Assembly: GCA_033026295.1 (NCBI GenBank)
Contig: CM065175.1
Location: 20,036,837 to 20,100,836 of the forward strand
DNA: 64,000 bases
From: Channa striata
Taxonomy: Eukaryota; Chordata; Actinopteri; Anabantiformes; Channidae
Direction: 5' to 3'
Shown: positions 21,245-33,900 of the stretch, one piece after another
How positions within the stretch are numbered: position 1 is the first letter of the stretch
Layout of the letters: every line of letters starts with the position of its first letter
Made by a program: the position numbers and the translations under genes
The notes under the pieces: model-generated
Database searches by the model: none
The model's input: only the letters and a program-made list of their open reading frames with translations
Told to the model about the DNA's origin: nothing

Positions 21245-22780
21245 AATGTTATTTTTATTTATATTCAAAATAACCATATTGTTCTGTTCCTATGATCTAA
21301 TTCATTCACCTGCTGTTCTTTAATTTCTCCCTGCAAACCATCCCACCAGTAGGTGGCATTTGAACTCTATGTTGCATTGTTCAGCATAAATCTGGGCTAA
21401 ATTGAGCTTTTAACACCAAAAGTTGTTTACAGATAATGAACCCAGTGGATTTATGGCGTGAGGCTTCCAATATGGCGACACAGGAATGGAGGGAAACAAC
21501 ACATTCTGGTTGGGAAAGCGAGGCGCGACAAATTAGTGCATTGGTCCCTCAAATCATATGGAGCAACACTATCTCTGCAATATTAAAGTTTTCCTTCATG
21601 CATTCGCTGTCGTGCTGCTCCAGTTTTGGCATGGGTAATGAGAGTGGTGATTCTAATTCATTTCTGTCCATGATCTTGATCTAATTAAAGACCTCATCCC
21701 TGCCACCTCATTTTCATAAGCTGTTCCCTTCAATTACATCTGACAAGTGAGCACAGACACACATTAACCTCCTGCATGAAGAGGTACTGTGCTCCCCTCA
21801 TCTCTCTGCAATCATGAAATGACAGAGAAGGCAATTCAAAGCCAATGCCACTTCTTTGAATTCACCTTTTTTTTGGAAAACATGTCAATGGATGATAGCC
21901 CACAATATGCCCCATGTCATACAGATGACAAGCTACTGCCATGCCGTGTTTTTCAGTGTGTTTTGGTTGAATGTCTGTCAGCTGAAATGGCTCATTCTGG
22001 TTTGTTAATGACTATGTCTATAAATGTAATTGTCAGAAATGCTAGAAAGAGGCCAATAACTGCAGTGAGACCTGATTGCCAAATAAAACTTTCCTCAAAA
22101 TAACCTCAGGGTGTATGTCTTTCAGTGGGGGGGGAAGTGGACCTGACCTGATTTATCCACCTAGAGCATATTAGAGTTCATACAAAATTGATTGACTTTT
22201 CTACTATTAGAATGGACATACCATCATATATAGCACTGTCAGCTATACTGACACTATTTCCTGTGAAGGAAAAGTGAGACAGATTGTTGGAGTCTAATTT
22301 GAGTTTGGTTGATGAGCTTCACTTTTATTTATAGTGAACTGTCCCTGATGACTGTGTGTTATGTACCCAGTTTGATAGGAAGCTACTTTATTCAGTCCCG
22401 GTTTTCCAACAAAGAGCTACAGCTCAGCATTCACTGAAACACTGTCATTTAACAGCCCTCGTAATACAGGGTAATTACAGCGCACTTACTGGAGTACTTA
22501 TTAGTAACAATAGTACCTATGAATATATGTAATCTAAAGCATTACTGCCATATTTTGTTCATTAAGAAGCTTTACATCTACAGATATCTACTTTAAACGT
22601 TGTAGACAGCCAGGCTGTAGCTTTCCTCTCCTCCAGCCTTTATCCTAAACTAAGCCAAGCTAATTGCCTCCTGGCTCTCTATACCTACGACAGAGATATT
22701 AAAGTTGGATCTCAAGTGTTGAGAAGAAAGAAAATTAGCATATGTTCCTAAATGTGTAAGCAAGTTAGTAGCAAAAGAAT

Positions 22781-22845
22781 AGTGGTTCGAATTCCTATCC
22801 CTCCTACCGAAATGTCCTTGAGCAAGACACTGGACATTAAGAATA
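22781..22845 (+). repeat. SINE-type fragment of a second family
   Basis: AGTGGTTCGAATTCC resembles a tRNA B-box region, and TCCTTGAGCAAGACACTGGA is a phrase I know from a common fish interspersed repeat. Only this short part is recognisable. Confidence 0.5.
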
Positions 22846-24459
22846 AAATCTTAAGTTAGGAATAATAACACAATAACAAGGAACAATAACACTTGGTAAT
22901 ATTTGTAATAGACCAAATGAGCAGATTAATTTATAATAAAATTTTTATTTACAGCTTTGTGTAATTCATTTCCACTTTTATCTGATTTTCTTTCAAAATA
23001 CAACCTCAGTTTCTCTTTTTATGGGCCAGTATTGTTTCATATGGAATATCGGCAGAAAAAAAAATCTAATGTTTACCAGATCTTACATGCTCTATTAAAC
23101 AACTCAGACATACCTTGGCCTTTTTCACTTACATTACAACTCATCTTCCAACCCAACACTGCATATTTGCAGCGGTATAAGAAAAAAACTGTGTCATTCC
23201 CAATAATTTAAATACAAAATGAAATAATATAACAAAAGTTTGCCGTGTTTTCTCTTTACCTCCACCCTGTGAAGCTTGAAAGCTCTAGGGTCAGATGTCA
23301 CGCGCTGCTTTTCTCTCACGGACCTGTGGTGGGCTGAAGAGGTCCAACTCCCCACAGACACACAAAGACACGGTAGCCCTCATCCCCCGCACTCCATGCA
23401 CATTAATTATCAATAATGCCTTTCCCTGTCATCTTGTACTTTTGGAATGTGCAGGATAGATTGATTTAAGATGGGAACACAGATGGCTCTTAGGACACAA
23501 TGCAGTACACAACCACTTAAGAGAGCTCTTTGGCAATTAGTGTCATTACGCTTGCTCGTTTGCCTGGTGGACTGGATAAACAGTGGCTGTGGTGGCGAAG
23601 GGTTAGACATATGGGTAACATGAATAATGATCAGTGCCTAACAGCAGCAGAGCTGAAACTCACCCCGAACAAGTTTAATAAGCCAAATGGCAGAATACAA
23701 AGGTTTGCCTTCTAAAGTCTTTTGTCGTCCAATCAAAGGCCCCAAACCCCAATAATCAGTTTACTAATACACAAGAAAAAGGGAGTTTTTGTCATTTTGT
23801 GATGTAAGAATGACACGAACTGTAGCAAATCATTTTTTCTGGAATTTCACTAATCAATTAACCAACCGCCTTATTCATTACATGATTTCTACTTTTATGG
23901 TCTCAACTCTAGTGATGAAATGTCAGATGATACTGAAAAATGCTCATCATCGAACGAGCTGTTGTTGGTTTCTGGCCAACAGTCCATAATCCAAAGTACG
24001 ACAAACAATGGAACAAAACAAATAGTCATGTCTCAGAAAGTGAACCAGTAAATTGCCTTATCTGCTTAATTAAGCATGAAATTACTTTGCTAACAATAGT
24101 TTATTAATTTTCTGTTTATCAGCTAATCAAACAAATGATAATTACCTTAGCACTAATATAGAACGATTAACATAAACTAGCATTTTTCCAATATATGATC
24201 TTATTGAAGGTTTTTAAGTGACACCCCCCAAACACACACACACACACGACCTCACACTCTTATATAAATTCTCTGACAGCCACAGTGACACACATTGGAC
24301 AACAAGGTCATGTGCGGTTGTAAACAGGAGCCCAAGGCGAACAATAGTGTCTCTGAGAAATCCAGCTCATACATCTCTGGGGAAACCCACACTCTGAGTT
24401 TGTTGTCACTGTCTCTAAACCTAGTTAATACTCTGTTTATGCTACGTGCATACATGCTT

Positions 24460-24503
24460 GCGTGTGTGTGCGTGCGTGTGTGTGCGTGCGTGTGTGGGTG
24501 TGT
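24460..24503. repeat. GTGC/GT-rich microsatellite
   Basis: Compound run of GTGTGT and GCGTGC units; the open frames over it (Cys-Val-Arg repeats) are artefacts of it. Confidence 0.9.
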
Positions 24504-24898
24504 GATGTTTGCCATTCTCTTCTTATTGCTTAAGCCACAAGTTATTGAGAAAACAAATGTCAGTTGGAGGGCGTTGTCTGTTTGGCGTCTGAGAGTTAGT
24601 CCTTCCTCCCACTACTGGGAGCAAATCTAATTCGATTATGGGCACCAGTCGGGAGAGACACTGAGGGAGAGTTTATTGTAAAACATGGGACCGAGGACGA
24701 CAATGGGCAGACGAGAGGGACTAATGTGGAGACGAATAGAAATCGAGTGATTTTGGAGAGAGTCGCTCACATAGAATAAAAGAGGCTTTTCCCGTGGGGG
24801 TCAGATTGGGGATATGTGGCCGGTGTGTCGTCTGTGAGCTGTCTTTGTACACGTACGGAGGCCAGCATATCCCATGATCCTCTGCAGTCCACGTTCCC

Positions 24899-25057
24899 AG
24901 CCTGCTCTCTCTTCACTCTCCCTTTTCTTCCTGCTTCCTTTGACCTACTTCCTTCTGCACTTTTCCCTTTACCCCACTCGCCTCTATCTTTCCCCCCTCC
25001 TCACACTCATCCCAGTCTGCCTTTCTCCGTCGCTTTCTTCTTCCCCCTCGCCAAATC
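24899..25057. repeat. Polypyrimidine tract
   Basis: For about 160 bases the plus strand is mostly C and T, with short CTTCC and CCCTC units. It is not a pure tandem repeat. Strand asymmetry of this kind can allow triplex DNA, which is an inference. Confidence 0.7.
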
Positions 25058-26448
25058 ACAGCTAGCGGCTGGGTCTCTGCCACCTCCGTGAAAACAGATG
25101 ACAGTGTTTTGTTTCTTCTCCTCCCCACTGCCGCAGACCCCCTCCAGGAGAGGTCTGTCTGCCTGGGAGGAGAGGGGGAAATGAGAAGGATTGATTAATT
25201 TAAAACGCATGCTCTCCCCTTTTTTCTCTGCTGAGCCTCCCTTCAGGAGGACATGTCTACTCAATAGAGAGATTGAGAAGAAGATCGTGGAAGCTCATCC
25301 ATCAATCCATGCATAGCATTATTATAAAATGCATGTGGTGTTAAAACAAGCACTGCTAATTATGGATGTTGACTTTTGACCAGGATTGATATTATAAGTT
25401 CTTTTAATTTTTTTATGGTGGTGGAGTAGTGATAAGATAGTTGTTGCAGTTGTTATTGTGGCACTATAAAAAAACTGAGCTCTCACTGTGTTTAAGCACA
25501 ATGATGGTTTCTAATAAAAAAGGCAAGCAGGATGATTGTCACATAGTCTCATAAATGTTCTTTTACTACACAGGCAATGGCTTTTATTTCTATGATTATT
25601 CCATTCAGTGGTGTAATATGTTTTTCTTTCGAATCAAAATACACTCAAGGATAATTCCACTTTTTCTATCTTAAATTAGTAACATTCTCAGTGTTCCTCC
25701 TTAGAATTACTCGTGCCATTCACAGTGTCCTGAACACAGAGTATTCAGTCTGGTAACAGATCTTACCAAAGATAGGAAAAATATGTTCCCTTCTGCCTTG
25801 TGAATACGCACTTTTAGACCACATGTCATTCTCAAGTCAGATGCTGGCTGGCCCGAACAAATAGACCTTTTATCACTAACTAAGTAATTCACTTATTTCA
25901 ACCCCCTCATGCCGTGAGACTATTTGAAGACTTACTTACACAACGTCGCTGTGGCATCATCTTTTACAGACAGGAGAGGTGTGACTGCCTGCTGATCCTT
26001 TAGATGGCATCAAGTCCAAAATTCATATCATAAAGTTTGCAGCAAATTAAGCCATAAAGGGGATTTCCTTCTACTATAGACCTAATATTATTTACTAGCA
26101 TTGTTAAATTGAGTGTTAGCTGACACAGTACTGCACCTTTTAGACTTACCCAATGATCATGCTAAAATATTTAAATTGTCATCTGTTCATTTAAGCTCCT
26201 TTAGCTCCTGCAGAATTGGGTCACTAGTTGCTAACTTTGTGTTTCTGCTGTGTGATGCCAAGTTAGTTCTATACACTGGATTTTAGAGCCATTTCATTTA
26301 GAATATGTCTTCAAATTAATGGTTGATTAGAGCAATTAGATAAGCTGACAGATGGTGAAAAGGTCGTCTTTCACCCCTCATTCAGGCAAAAATATCAATT
26401 ATAGCTTCAAGCTTTAAATTCTTTCCTTTACAATGTTTGTCTTGTTTC

Positions 26449-26702
26449 AGGGACTCAGGGACTGGAGCCAATCCCAGCTGTCATTGGGCAAAAAGGTGCG
26501 AAACAACCTGTAAATACTGACTAAACAACTGCAATAGTCACATTGTGACAAACTACAATTCACACACATTGTACGAGCAAATCGTCATTTAACATATGCA
26601 CGTGTTTGGATTATGGAAGAAAAAAACCCACACAGACGTAAACACTGGACCTCCTTTCTAGGAGGCAACAGTGCTCATAACAAGACCACTGGGCCACCAC
26701 AA
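26449..26702 (-). repeat. SINE-like interspersed repeat, copy 2 (reversed)
   Basis: Read on the minus strand, it starts GTGGTGGCCCAGTGGTCTTG, as the tRNA-like head of this family does. It passes through AACACGTG-type middle sequence and ends in the tail seen on the plus strand as ACTGGAGCCAATCCCAGCTG with CATTGGGCAAAAAGG. Together these match the layout of the copy at 7919-8150. It is the most complete of the three copies but is clearly diverged. Confidence 0.75.
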
Positions 26703-27902
26703 TCTCTAAAATTGAAACCAATTTAATATGTTTTGTTTTGCCAACAAGAACCCATCAGCAGTTAAATGGCTGCCTGTGTACCTCATGTGTGCTTGCCAGT
26801 GCATCTTGCCCACAAAGGAGCCACAGTGTTATACAATGAAGTGCTCTATTTTGGATTCCTTATCAATAGAGGATCTGTCTCTGTCAGTATCTCAGCTCCC
26901 TTTTGTCGTCTGTGAGAAGTCATCACGAAGGAGTGCAGGGATAATAGACGACTTGATCGGAGGATACAAAATGTGGATCACATGTATGGAAGATTGCAGG
27001 AACATGATCTGTCCAGAAACAATGTCGTTTGGAAACAAGCGTGGATGTCACGCTGACTTACTGCCGAGATCAAAGGTTCTTCGACGTCCAGCACGAGACT
27101 GGGCTTCAAAGACGCGGGCGGGTCATTCCAGGCGAAAACAGTCAATGTGTCAGTTGTTATCTGTAAAGCATGAAGCATCAGAAACAAAAAAGCTATTGAA
27201 GCTATTACTGTCCTTTTGTCAGTTCTCTGTGGCGGATCCTCTCGTCTGTTGTGGCGTTCCATGTGTGGATGCACGATGTCGTGCTCCTGTACGAACTATA
27301 TCACATACCAACTAGAGTCCAGCCTCTGGTGGCTCTGTACAGGGTAAACAGGGTCTTAACTGCGCACACTGCCCCCATCTCTCTTTGTCAATGTTTATCA
27401 AGGAATCCTCAGTACTCATGCATGGGGTCGAGGGGGGGGGTTAAAATCTACAAAGAAATAATCCACTTAAGACTGTTGACTCTGAAGCATTGTGGTAGCT
27501 CAGCAGGTGCTTGTGAGTCTGAATCTGACACATTACTTTCGCAGCGTACCTCCCTCTGCCACGTTTCCCCCGATCTTCACTCTAGACCATGTAATGAAGC
27601 ATGGCTGCCATAAAAATAATCATTAAGGAAAGATTATCTTCTTTTCACCTCTCCCTCAATCTCCATCCATCTCTCACTGAGTTTGGAATGCACCAGTGCA
27701 AACACCCCCACGGAGAATAACACTCATGTTGGGTAATTTTGTCTTACATAAGGGAGAGTATTGCACAAAACAAGACATGTAAAAACATCAGGCAAGGCCA
27801 GAGGGAGAGAATGCAATCCTCAGCTATTTGTAATGGAGAACAGGGGAGGGGCAGAGGGGTGGAAGATGGATGTGATTTCACATTAATTGTGTGGGTTCAC
27901 AG

Positions 27903-28126
27903 GAGTGTGCGTGTGCGTGTGTGTATGTGTGCGTCCACATGGGGTGGGAGGTGTTAGTGGAATTTCTGAGAGCTATGCTGATTTTACAGGCGCAGCAGGG
28001 ATTTGTGTGTGTGTGCGTGTGTGTGCTTCAGTGTGTATATGTAAAAGTCAGCGTGGTCACATGTATGTTTGCGTGTGTTAAAAATGTTAGTATGTGTGTG
28101 TAGGTGCATGTGTGTGTGTGTGTGTT
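27903..28126. repeat. Cluster of imperfect GT repeats
   Basis: Three GT-rich runs (about 27903-27935, 28004-28026 and 28093-28125) separated by ordinary sequence. They explain the Cys-Val-rich open frames there. Confidence 0.8.
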
Positions 28127-30065
28127 ATGGGCCTCCACAGTTGGCTGGGGGTAGTGAGTGGAATCTTCGGAGTGTGATGTTAAATTTTCAGAGCCAGAAG
28201 CAGACTAGTAAGTCTTCCACAAATCAGTAACTGTGATGTTCCTGCTACAGGTAAAATGTGTTTATCAGTGTTTGCATTTTATTAACATTTTGAAGCTTAT
28301 TATGATGCTGAATAATAACACGAGGACTCAAATCGTCAGATCAAGTCACAGAGGAGACGGAGCCACAGAGAATTCAGCTCAGCTCTTCACAAAAACGAAT
28401 TGCTATCACTATCTGGGCTTTGGCAGCTTGTACATCCCAGATATTGTACCTTGCTGTTCTGAGTGTATGACATTTGATATGTCCGAAATCTGCCTGTTTT
28501 GCACTTTCTTCTATAGTTCGACTTTATTTCTCTCGTAAACATGGTTTTCTGCAACGGTCGGAGGAGAATTCCGTATAGAGAGTGAAAACTGGACTTTTTA
28601 CAGCACCAGAGACTTGACCGTATAAACGTGTTTCTCCGTGTGGGCAACGTCTTGCTAAAATGCCTTCGGCTGTATGTTGGTCTGCTCAGCCTGGGGTTTT
28701 GAGGTTCTAAAGCTCCAAGGGTAAAGTTTACTAGGTCTATGAAGATGCATTTCAAAAAAAGAAACATACCATCAGCGAGCTTATAATTCTGTTACAGGCA
28801 CTACTGCTTTGATTTGTTCCTCTCACTGGCTTCAACTGTGTCTAAGGATTTTAGGACTGTAGAATTTACTCTTGTCTGCTATGACAAAATGATGGCAAGA
28901 CATGGATTCTCACGAATAAAGTGGACAAATATGATTGTTTTATTTTCCAAGGCGGTCCCTTGTATCTAAACACAGCAACATTCATGATTCCACTTAAAGA
29001 AAATGAAAAAAAAAGAAAACTGAGTATAAGAAATGGGGAAGACGCTTTGTGACCCGTGCCCTTTACCACTAACAACTCATGCTTCAGTTGTGGATTTGGC
29101 AACTTACAGTGCAAGTCATAAGCAGTATTTCAGAAACACTTTGATGTCAGATCAACTGATCCTGCAGACCAGTTACCACCGGTCGAGAGAAGATTTAGTG
29201 ATCGGTACGTACTGTCACATTCTGGGTTGTACTGTGTGGGCAAAGCGAGCTAGATAACGCAGCAGTCAGCTGACTCAAAGATAAGATGAGAGAAACAATT
29301 AATGCCAATAAGAACAAGAGGGTAGTTCACTACTAAGTGTTTCCATATTTAAAACAATATCTGACAAGTTATGCAACGGGCTTGTTTCTCGTGGTTTATT
29401 TCCTTCAGTGTTTCTGATCACACAGCATTTGGGACGCACGCGTCCTCTCTCAGACGTGGGTTTGATAAAAACAACTTACAGTTCAAGTCACCTGTCTACA
29501 GCAGAGATAAAGCTGAGGAGATGTGGGGGCACAGCACAAAAACTCGGCTAATGTTAATACTGACTTTCACATCGCCACCCACATCAGAAAAAAGCAGAGA
29601 ATTCAGGTTAAAAATTGATGAGACGGGCCTTTAAAATGCCAGTGAGGGGGATTCGTCGTATGTGGGTTGTAACTCAATTAAGTGTGGGTTAGTGGGATAC
29701 ATTATACCGGCTGCCTATTTATCAAACACTAATCCAGATGATTGTAGGGTTTATTCTGACACTTTAAGCTGAATTAGACAAGCACAAAAATCTGTGGACA
29801 GGTTGAACCATCTCCATTTTGACCCAGGAAACACTGAGGACAGATACTCTGTTTTTCAAACACCCATAAAAGGACTGTTATGGACTCTGAGCTGCTTTAC
29901 TAAGCACAAGGAAACTGTGTATTTCCTGGAATTTTAGTTTATAACTAACCTTGTCTGGTTTTCTTTTCATATATAGGTGTAGAACTGTTGTCTTGCTCCA
30001 AATTCCTGTTTCTAGTTTCTCACAGCGGTCGTGTTGTTTTCCTCACATTCATCCAACCGAGCGCT

Positions 30066-30125
30066 GCTCTGTAAGTCGCTCTGGATAAAAGCGTCTGCCA
30101 AATGACTAAAAAAGTAAAAATGTAA
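30066..30125 (+). repeat. SINE/LINE 3' tail fragment
   Basis: GTAAGTCGCTCTGGATAAAA followed by GCGTCTGCCAAATGACTAAA is a 3' tail shared by several fish SINE and partner LINE families and ends in short A-rich repeats. The body of the element upstream is not recognisable. Confidence 0.7.
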
Positions 30126-30999
30126 GCACTGAAAAATACTTCAGGCTTGGCATAACCTGTCAGAACTCCCAATAAATCTAAACCGAATTTCTCATGAGAT
30201 GATTGCGACAAAGTTCCAGCCCTGCTCCCTGAGAAATTGTGAAAGTCAATTACAATTGGTGGCGTCATCGCTCTGCCGTTCCTCTCTCATTCTTTTTTTA
30301 TCGGGGTGTTACTCAACTGCCCTGTCTCTCACCCAGCGCTTCCCTTTAAACCACAGGTGGAATAAAATGCCCAGTCCAGCATGTATAATCCACAAAACAC
30401 TAACCTGAATTCCATTTTTTTCATTTGTTTTCTTCTTTCCACCGCCGCCCCACCCCTTAATTTCCTCTCGGTCTCTCTCCCCGTCTGTCCACACCCCCAG
30501 CTGCCCTTCTCCTCAACGTGAACCTAACACATAAGGTGGTTTTGCTACTTTTTCTAAAGCTGTCCTGAGTATATTCACCATATTCCCAGCTCTTCGCCTG
30601 TTTATCAGGATCTCACTTTGTGAAAACACTTGTATGCAGGGTGGGTGTTTCCAAGGTTACCGCAGAGGCACTAAATAACTGTGACAGCTGTGGCTGGGGA
30701 CTCTAGTCAAGCAAAACGATATTGCTATAGATACAAAGTACTGTTAAACGACGACACGCATTTCCCACACTCTGAAAACAAACAAATTGGAATTCGGATT
30801 TCGAACAAGCGTGGCTTTATACAAAGCCTGATTCCTTAGACAGGTAACGGCTTGTGTAACAGGAGGCTGTTATTGCATATTAGATCATCTAAATAAACTA
30901 TAGGGTTTTGGACATGGCAGCCTGTGGCAGTCCAGTGCCCGCACTTCAGGAGAACATAGTCACAGCTAACAGCGCTACAAATCTGTGATTACATTACAT

Positions 31000-33900
31000 G
31001 CACTTTACGGAGAGGTTGGAGGCAGTGGAGAATGGCTGGGCTGTAATCTCCTCAGTAGTGTGTCTGTGGCCATCTGTGTCGCAGTGTCAGTGTGTGTGTG
31101 TGTGTCTGCTGGTCTGTGTGACGTCTGTTGCGTGCCTGTGTGGCTGGTGCTGCATTCATCTTTCAGTCACCCAAAAGCAGATGTCACCAGGACGATGGGG
31201 AGCGGCAGATTGCCGTGGCGACCGACCGGTGGCAGGTTGAAGGTGTCTCCGCCCCGCAGTGCCCAGCAGATGGAAGCTGAGGTCATTATCTGCTGCTGTG
31301 TTCATCTCCTTACCCCCCACACACCCCTATGCCTCCCTCACTGCATCATTGTACTGCAAAGCAACATCAGATCAGTTACTGTGCGACTGCTATTGAGTGT
31401 AAACACTTTAGTAGCTGCTTTACATCATGCAAACACATTAGAAAACTTAAACTGTGTGTCCTGATGTCAGTTAAAGCTCATTATCACCACCTTTTGTGGA
31501 TGTGGATACAGATTCCCAGCATCTCAGTCCTGATACTAAACGTTTTGTCACTCAGTTGTGGAACAACTCAATTATCTCATAACCAGAAAACACCGATAAT
31601 TGGTTATTTAGAACAAATAAACCAAGTCAACAAGTACAGGCAGAAAAATAGGGCGATCTGGAAAACAGTGCTCTGCCACAGCAGGCAGCAATTCCTGGTT
31701 TGCTATGCTGCCAGAATCCTTCTATAATAAGCTGCACGGGCAGTATGGAGGACATGGGTAAATCCATGTTTACATGCTCCATGTCATGTCCTTTCTGTGT
31801 GCCGTGTGCCAGACAGCTGTCAGTTACACGGGGTTTCCCTGACCATTGCAGCATCATGGAACGGCAATACAGCGGGCTGGGAGAGGAGCTGGGAGAGTGG
31901 CAGTAATTATCCCTCAAACTGCTGCAGGCTATGGTATATTGAGCAAATTTCACTTCCTGCCCACTGCTCCTGCTGCTCGGCAGCTCTCTGCTGTTGGTTT
32001 TCTCCCTCCTTACAAATCTGAAATAGACACACACTCCAGATGTGTGATGTTGGGGATTATTGAGGCCACGGAGTATTTTGTTTTTGCAGCGATGTTTGCA
32101 GCTCTGGTGCCTGTCCAAATTTTGTGCTGAGTTATTTTCGTTTGCTTGCTCTCCCGGTAAAGCAGCGTCGTAACTATTTAACTACACACGCGGGCAGCGT
32201 CTCCTGCCAGCGAGCATGTTGGAGCTGTTGGTCGTTTTACAGGCGGGCACACATGTGGCACACAGACGTGCCGAACATCAGCTCACTGGGGCGTTGCTGC
32301 GTGGTCATAGCTTCAGTTTATAGAGCTACTGAAGTGATCAAAGGTTAGGCTTGCGTAAGACAGTTTTCCGTGTAGTTTATTTTCCACTTGTTTTTCCTGT
32401 CAGACACTTCAGCTGGCCGGTGTGTTGCTCACCACATCCGTCTGGATAAATCTATTAATTATGTGTGAATCTCAACAGTTTGAAGTTGAAGACAACACAA
32501 CACTTGAATTACAAGAATAATCAGGAATCAACCAATTTTCGGTAAAGCAATGACCAAAACAACAAACATGAATAATGGAAATGCTTTAAATAAATCCACT
32601 CGTCATATACATATGTTTTGTTCACATGTCACACTCACTTTCCACTTGTATATGTGTATACACAGCTACTGCACATAAAATACACAATACGTATGCTGAA
32701 ATAATTTAGACATTTTTCAGTGTAGCACCGGTTATCAGTACAGCTGTGTTAAATTCATGATCAGATATTAAAATATTATGGCAAGTCAGACTTATTAATG
32801 TCTAGCCTAACACCGCGTACAGAGTTTGTGGGTTTTACTGTGCTTACATGTCTCGAGTGACTCCCCACTTAGTGGCTGCCGATATCAGCCATAAATAATT
32901 CTATTAGGATGGAGACTGTTTGGTGTCCAGACGGAAGCTCAATCATTAACATAAGTCCAGACTGTGAGGCACACTCCAGTCTGTGGTGAGCCTGTTTGTG
33001 TTTCCTCACCCCCATTGGTACATCTGAGGGAACTGTTGTTGGCCCCTGTAGCATTTTATTGAGTAATCGTAAGGCTTTGGAGCTCTCAGTCCTCCATTTA
33101 CATGTCAAAACCTCCCCAGGCTCTGGATGTAAGGGACCCAATTTGGAATGACAAAGCTCAGGCAGAGACAGCTGATCCACAAAGGAAGCCTGGTTAAGTT
33201 CTTCCTCCTAGTCGCCAGCTGCTCCAGTGAATCCATAGTTCTCCTATTCACCAAACGCACACAGGAGAGAGCGAGGGGAATGTTGCCCACACTCGCGTGC
33301 AACTGTGGGGACACAGAGATTGGTGCTTTATTATTATTTGCCTACATAATTGTTTCATTATTAGCCCATGCTGCAGAAACACAGTGGGATCAGTAGATTT
33401 AGCTCCAAAATTAAACATCGTTGAATATTTTAAGACCATCATGCACATGTTCTCCAAACAAAACTGCATTTATGGGCTGAATTTGCATCTTCATTGTTAA
33501 GAAGTAGTTTGCTGGATTTATTCTTTGCCCAAATACCAAAGGGCTTTTACTGCAAAAACAGGTCACACAAACACAGTGTCCCACGGTTGTGTCTTTGGGG
33601 TGTCGGTGACATTACGGCTCACAGATGATTTCCAGCGTAAGCAGTCTTTTCTGTTTCAACGGCTTTATTTATTTATAACACTTATTTATTTTTTAGAGAA
33701 ACAAATCATAGAACACGGGGTGAACTGAAGTGCCGTTGATTTTACACGGCGTCGTGCGTGCTGCGTCTGCCACATGGAACGTCACACTATTCGTGTCTGC
33801 ATCTGACAGAAAGTGGTTTAGGGATTTGTCACCTTCCTCCCCTGCATTGTGCACTGTAATGACAGGATACTGGCTGGAACTTGTAGGTCACACCCAGCAT

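Larger units (their letters stand above)
21000..26448. other. Gene-free DNA upstream of ctps1
   Basis: No coding exon is supported; the open frames are short and unlike known proteins. It contains the (TA)n run at 21225-21244, a SINE fragment near 22781, GT/AC runs around 24231-24246 and 24460-24503, and a strongly pyrimidine-rich strand at 24899-25057. The stretch 24640-25260 is less AT-rich than its surroundings and is a candidate for non-coding conservation, untested. Confidence 0.5.
26703..30999. other. Gene-free DNA with GT-rich repeats
   Basis: No coding exon is supported. The longest open frame in the window (26728-27315, plus strand, 195 codons) lies here but resembles nothing I know and is within chance expectation. 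GT-rich microsatellites cluster at 27903-28126 and a SINE or LINE tail lies at 30066-30125. Confidence 0.5.

Noticed and set aside
22781..22845. Possible tRNA gene from the GGTTCGAATTCC motif
   Set aside because: No cloverleaf can be formed; the following sequence matches a SINE-type repeat.
26728..27315. Longest open frame of the window, 195 codons, plus strand
   Set aside because: No recognisable domain; its composition looks like translated non-coding DNA, and a frame of this length is roughly expected once by chance in 64 kb on both strands.
31627..32118. 163-codon minus-strand open frame
   Set aside because: Overlapped by several other open frames on both strands, with no family resemblance; not supported as a gene.
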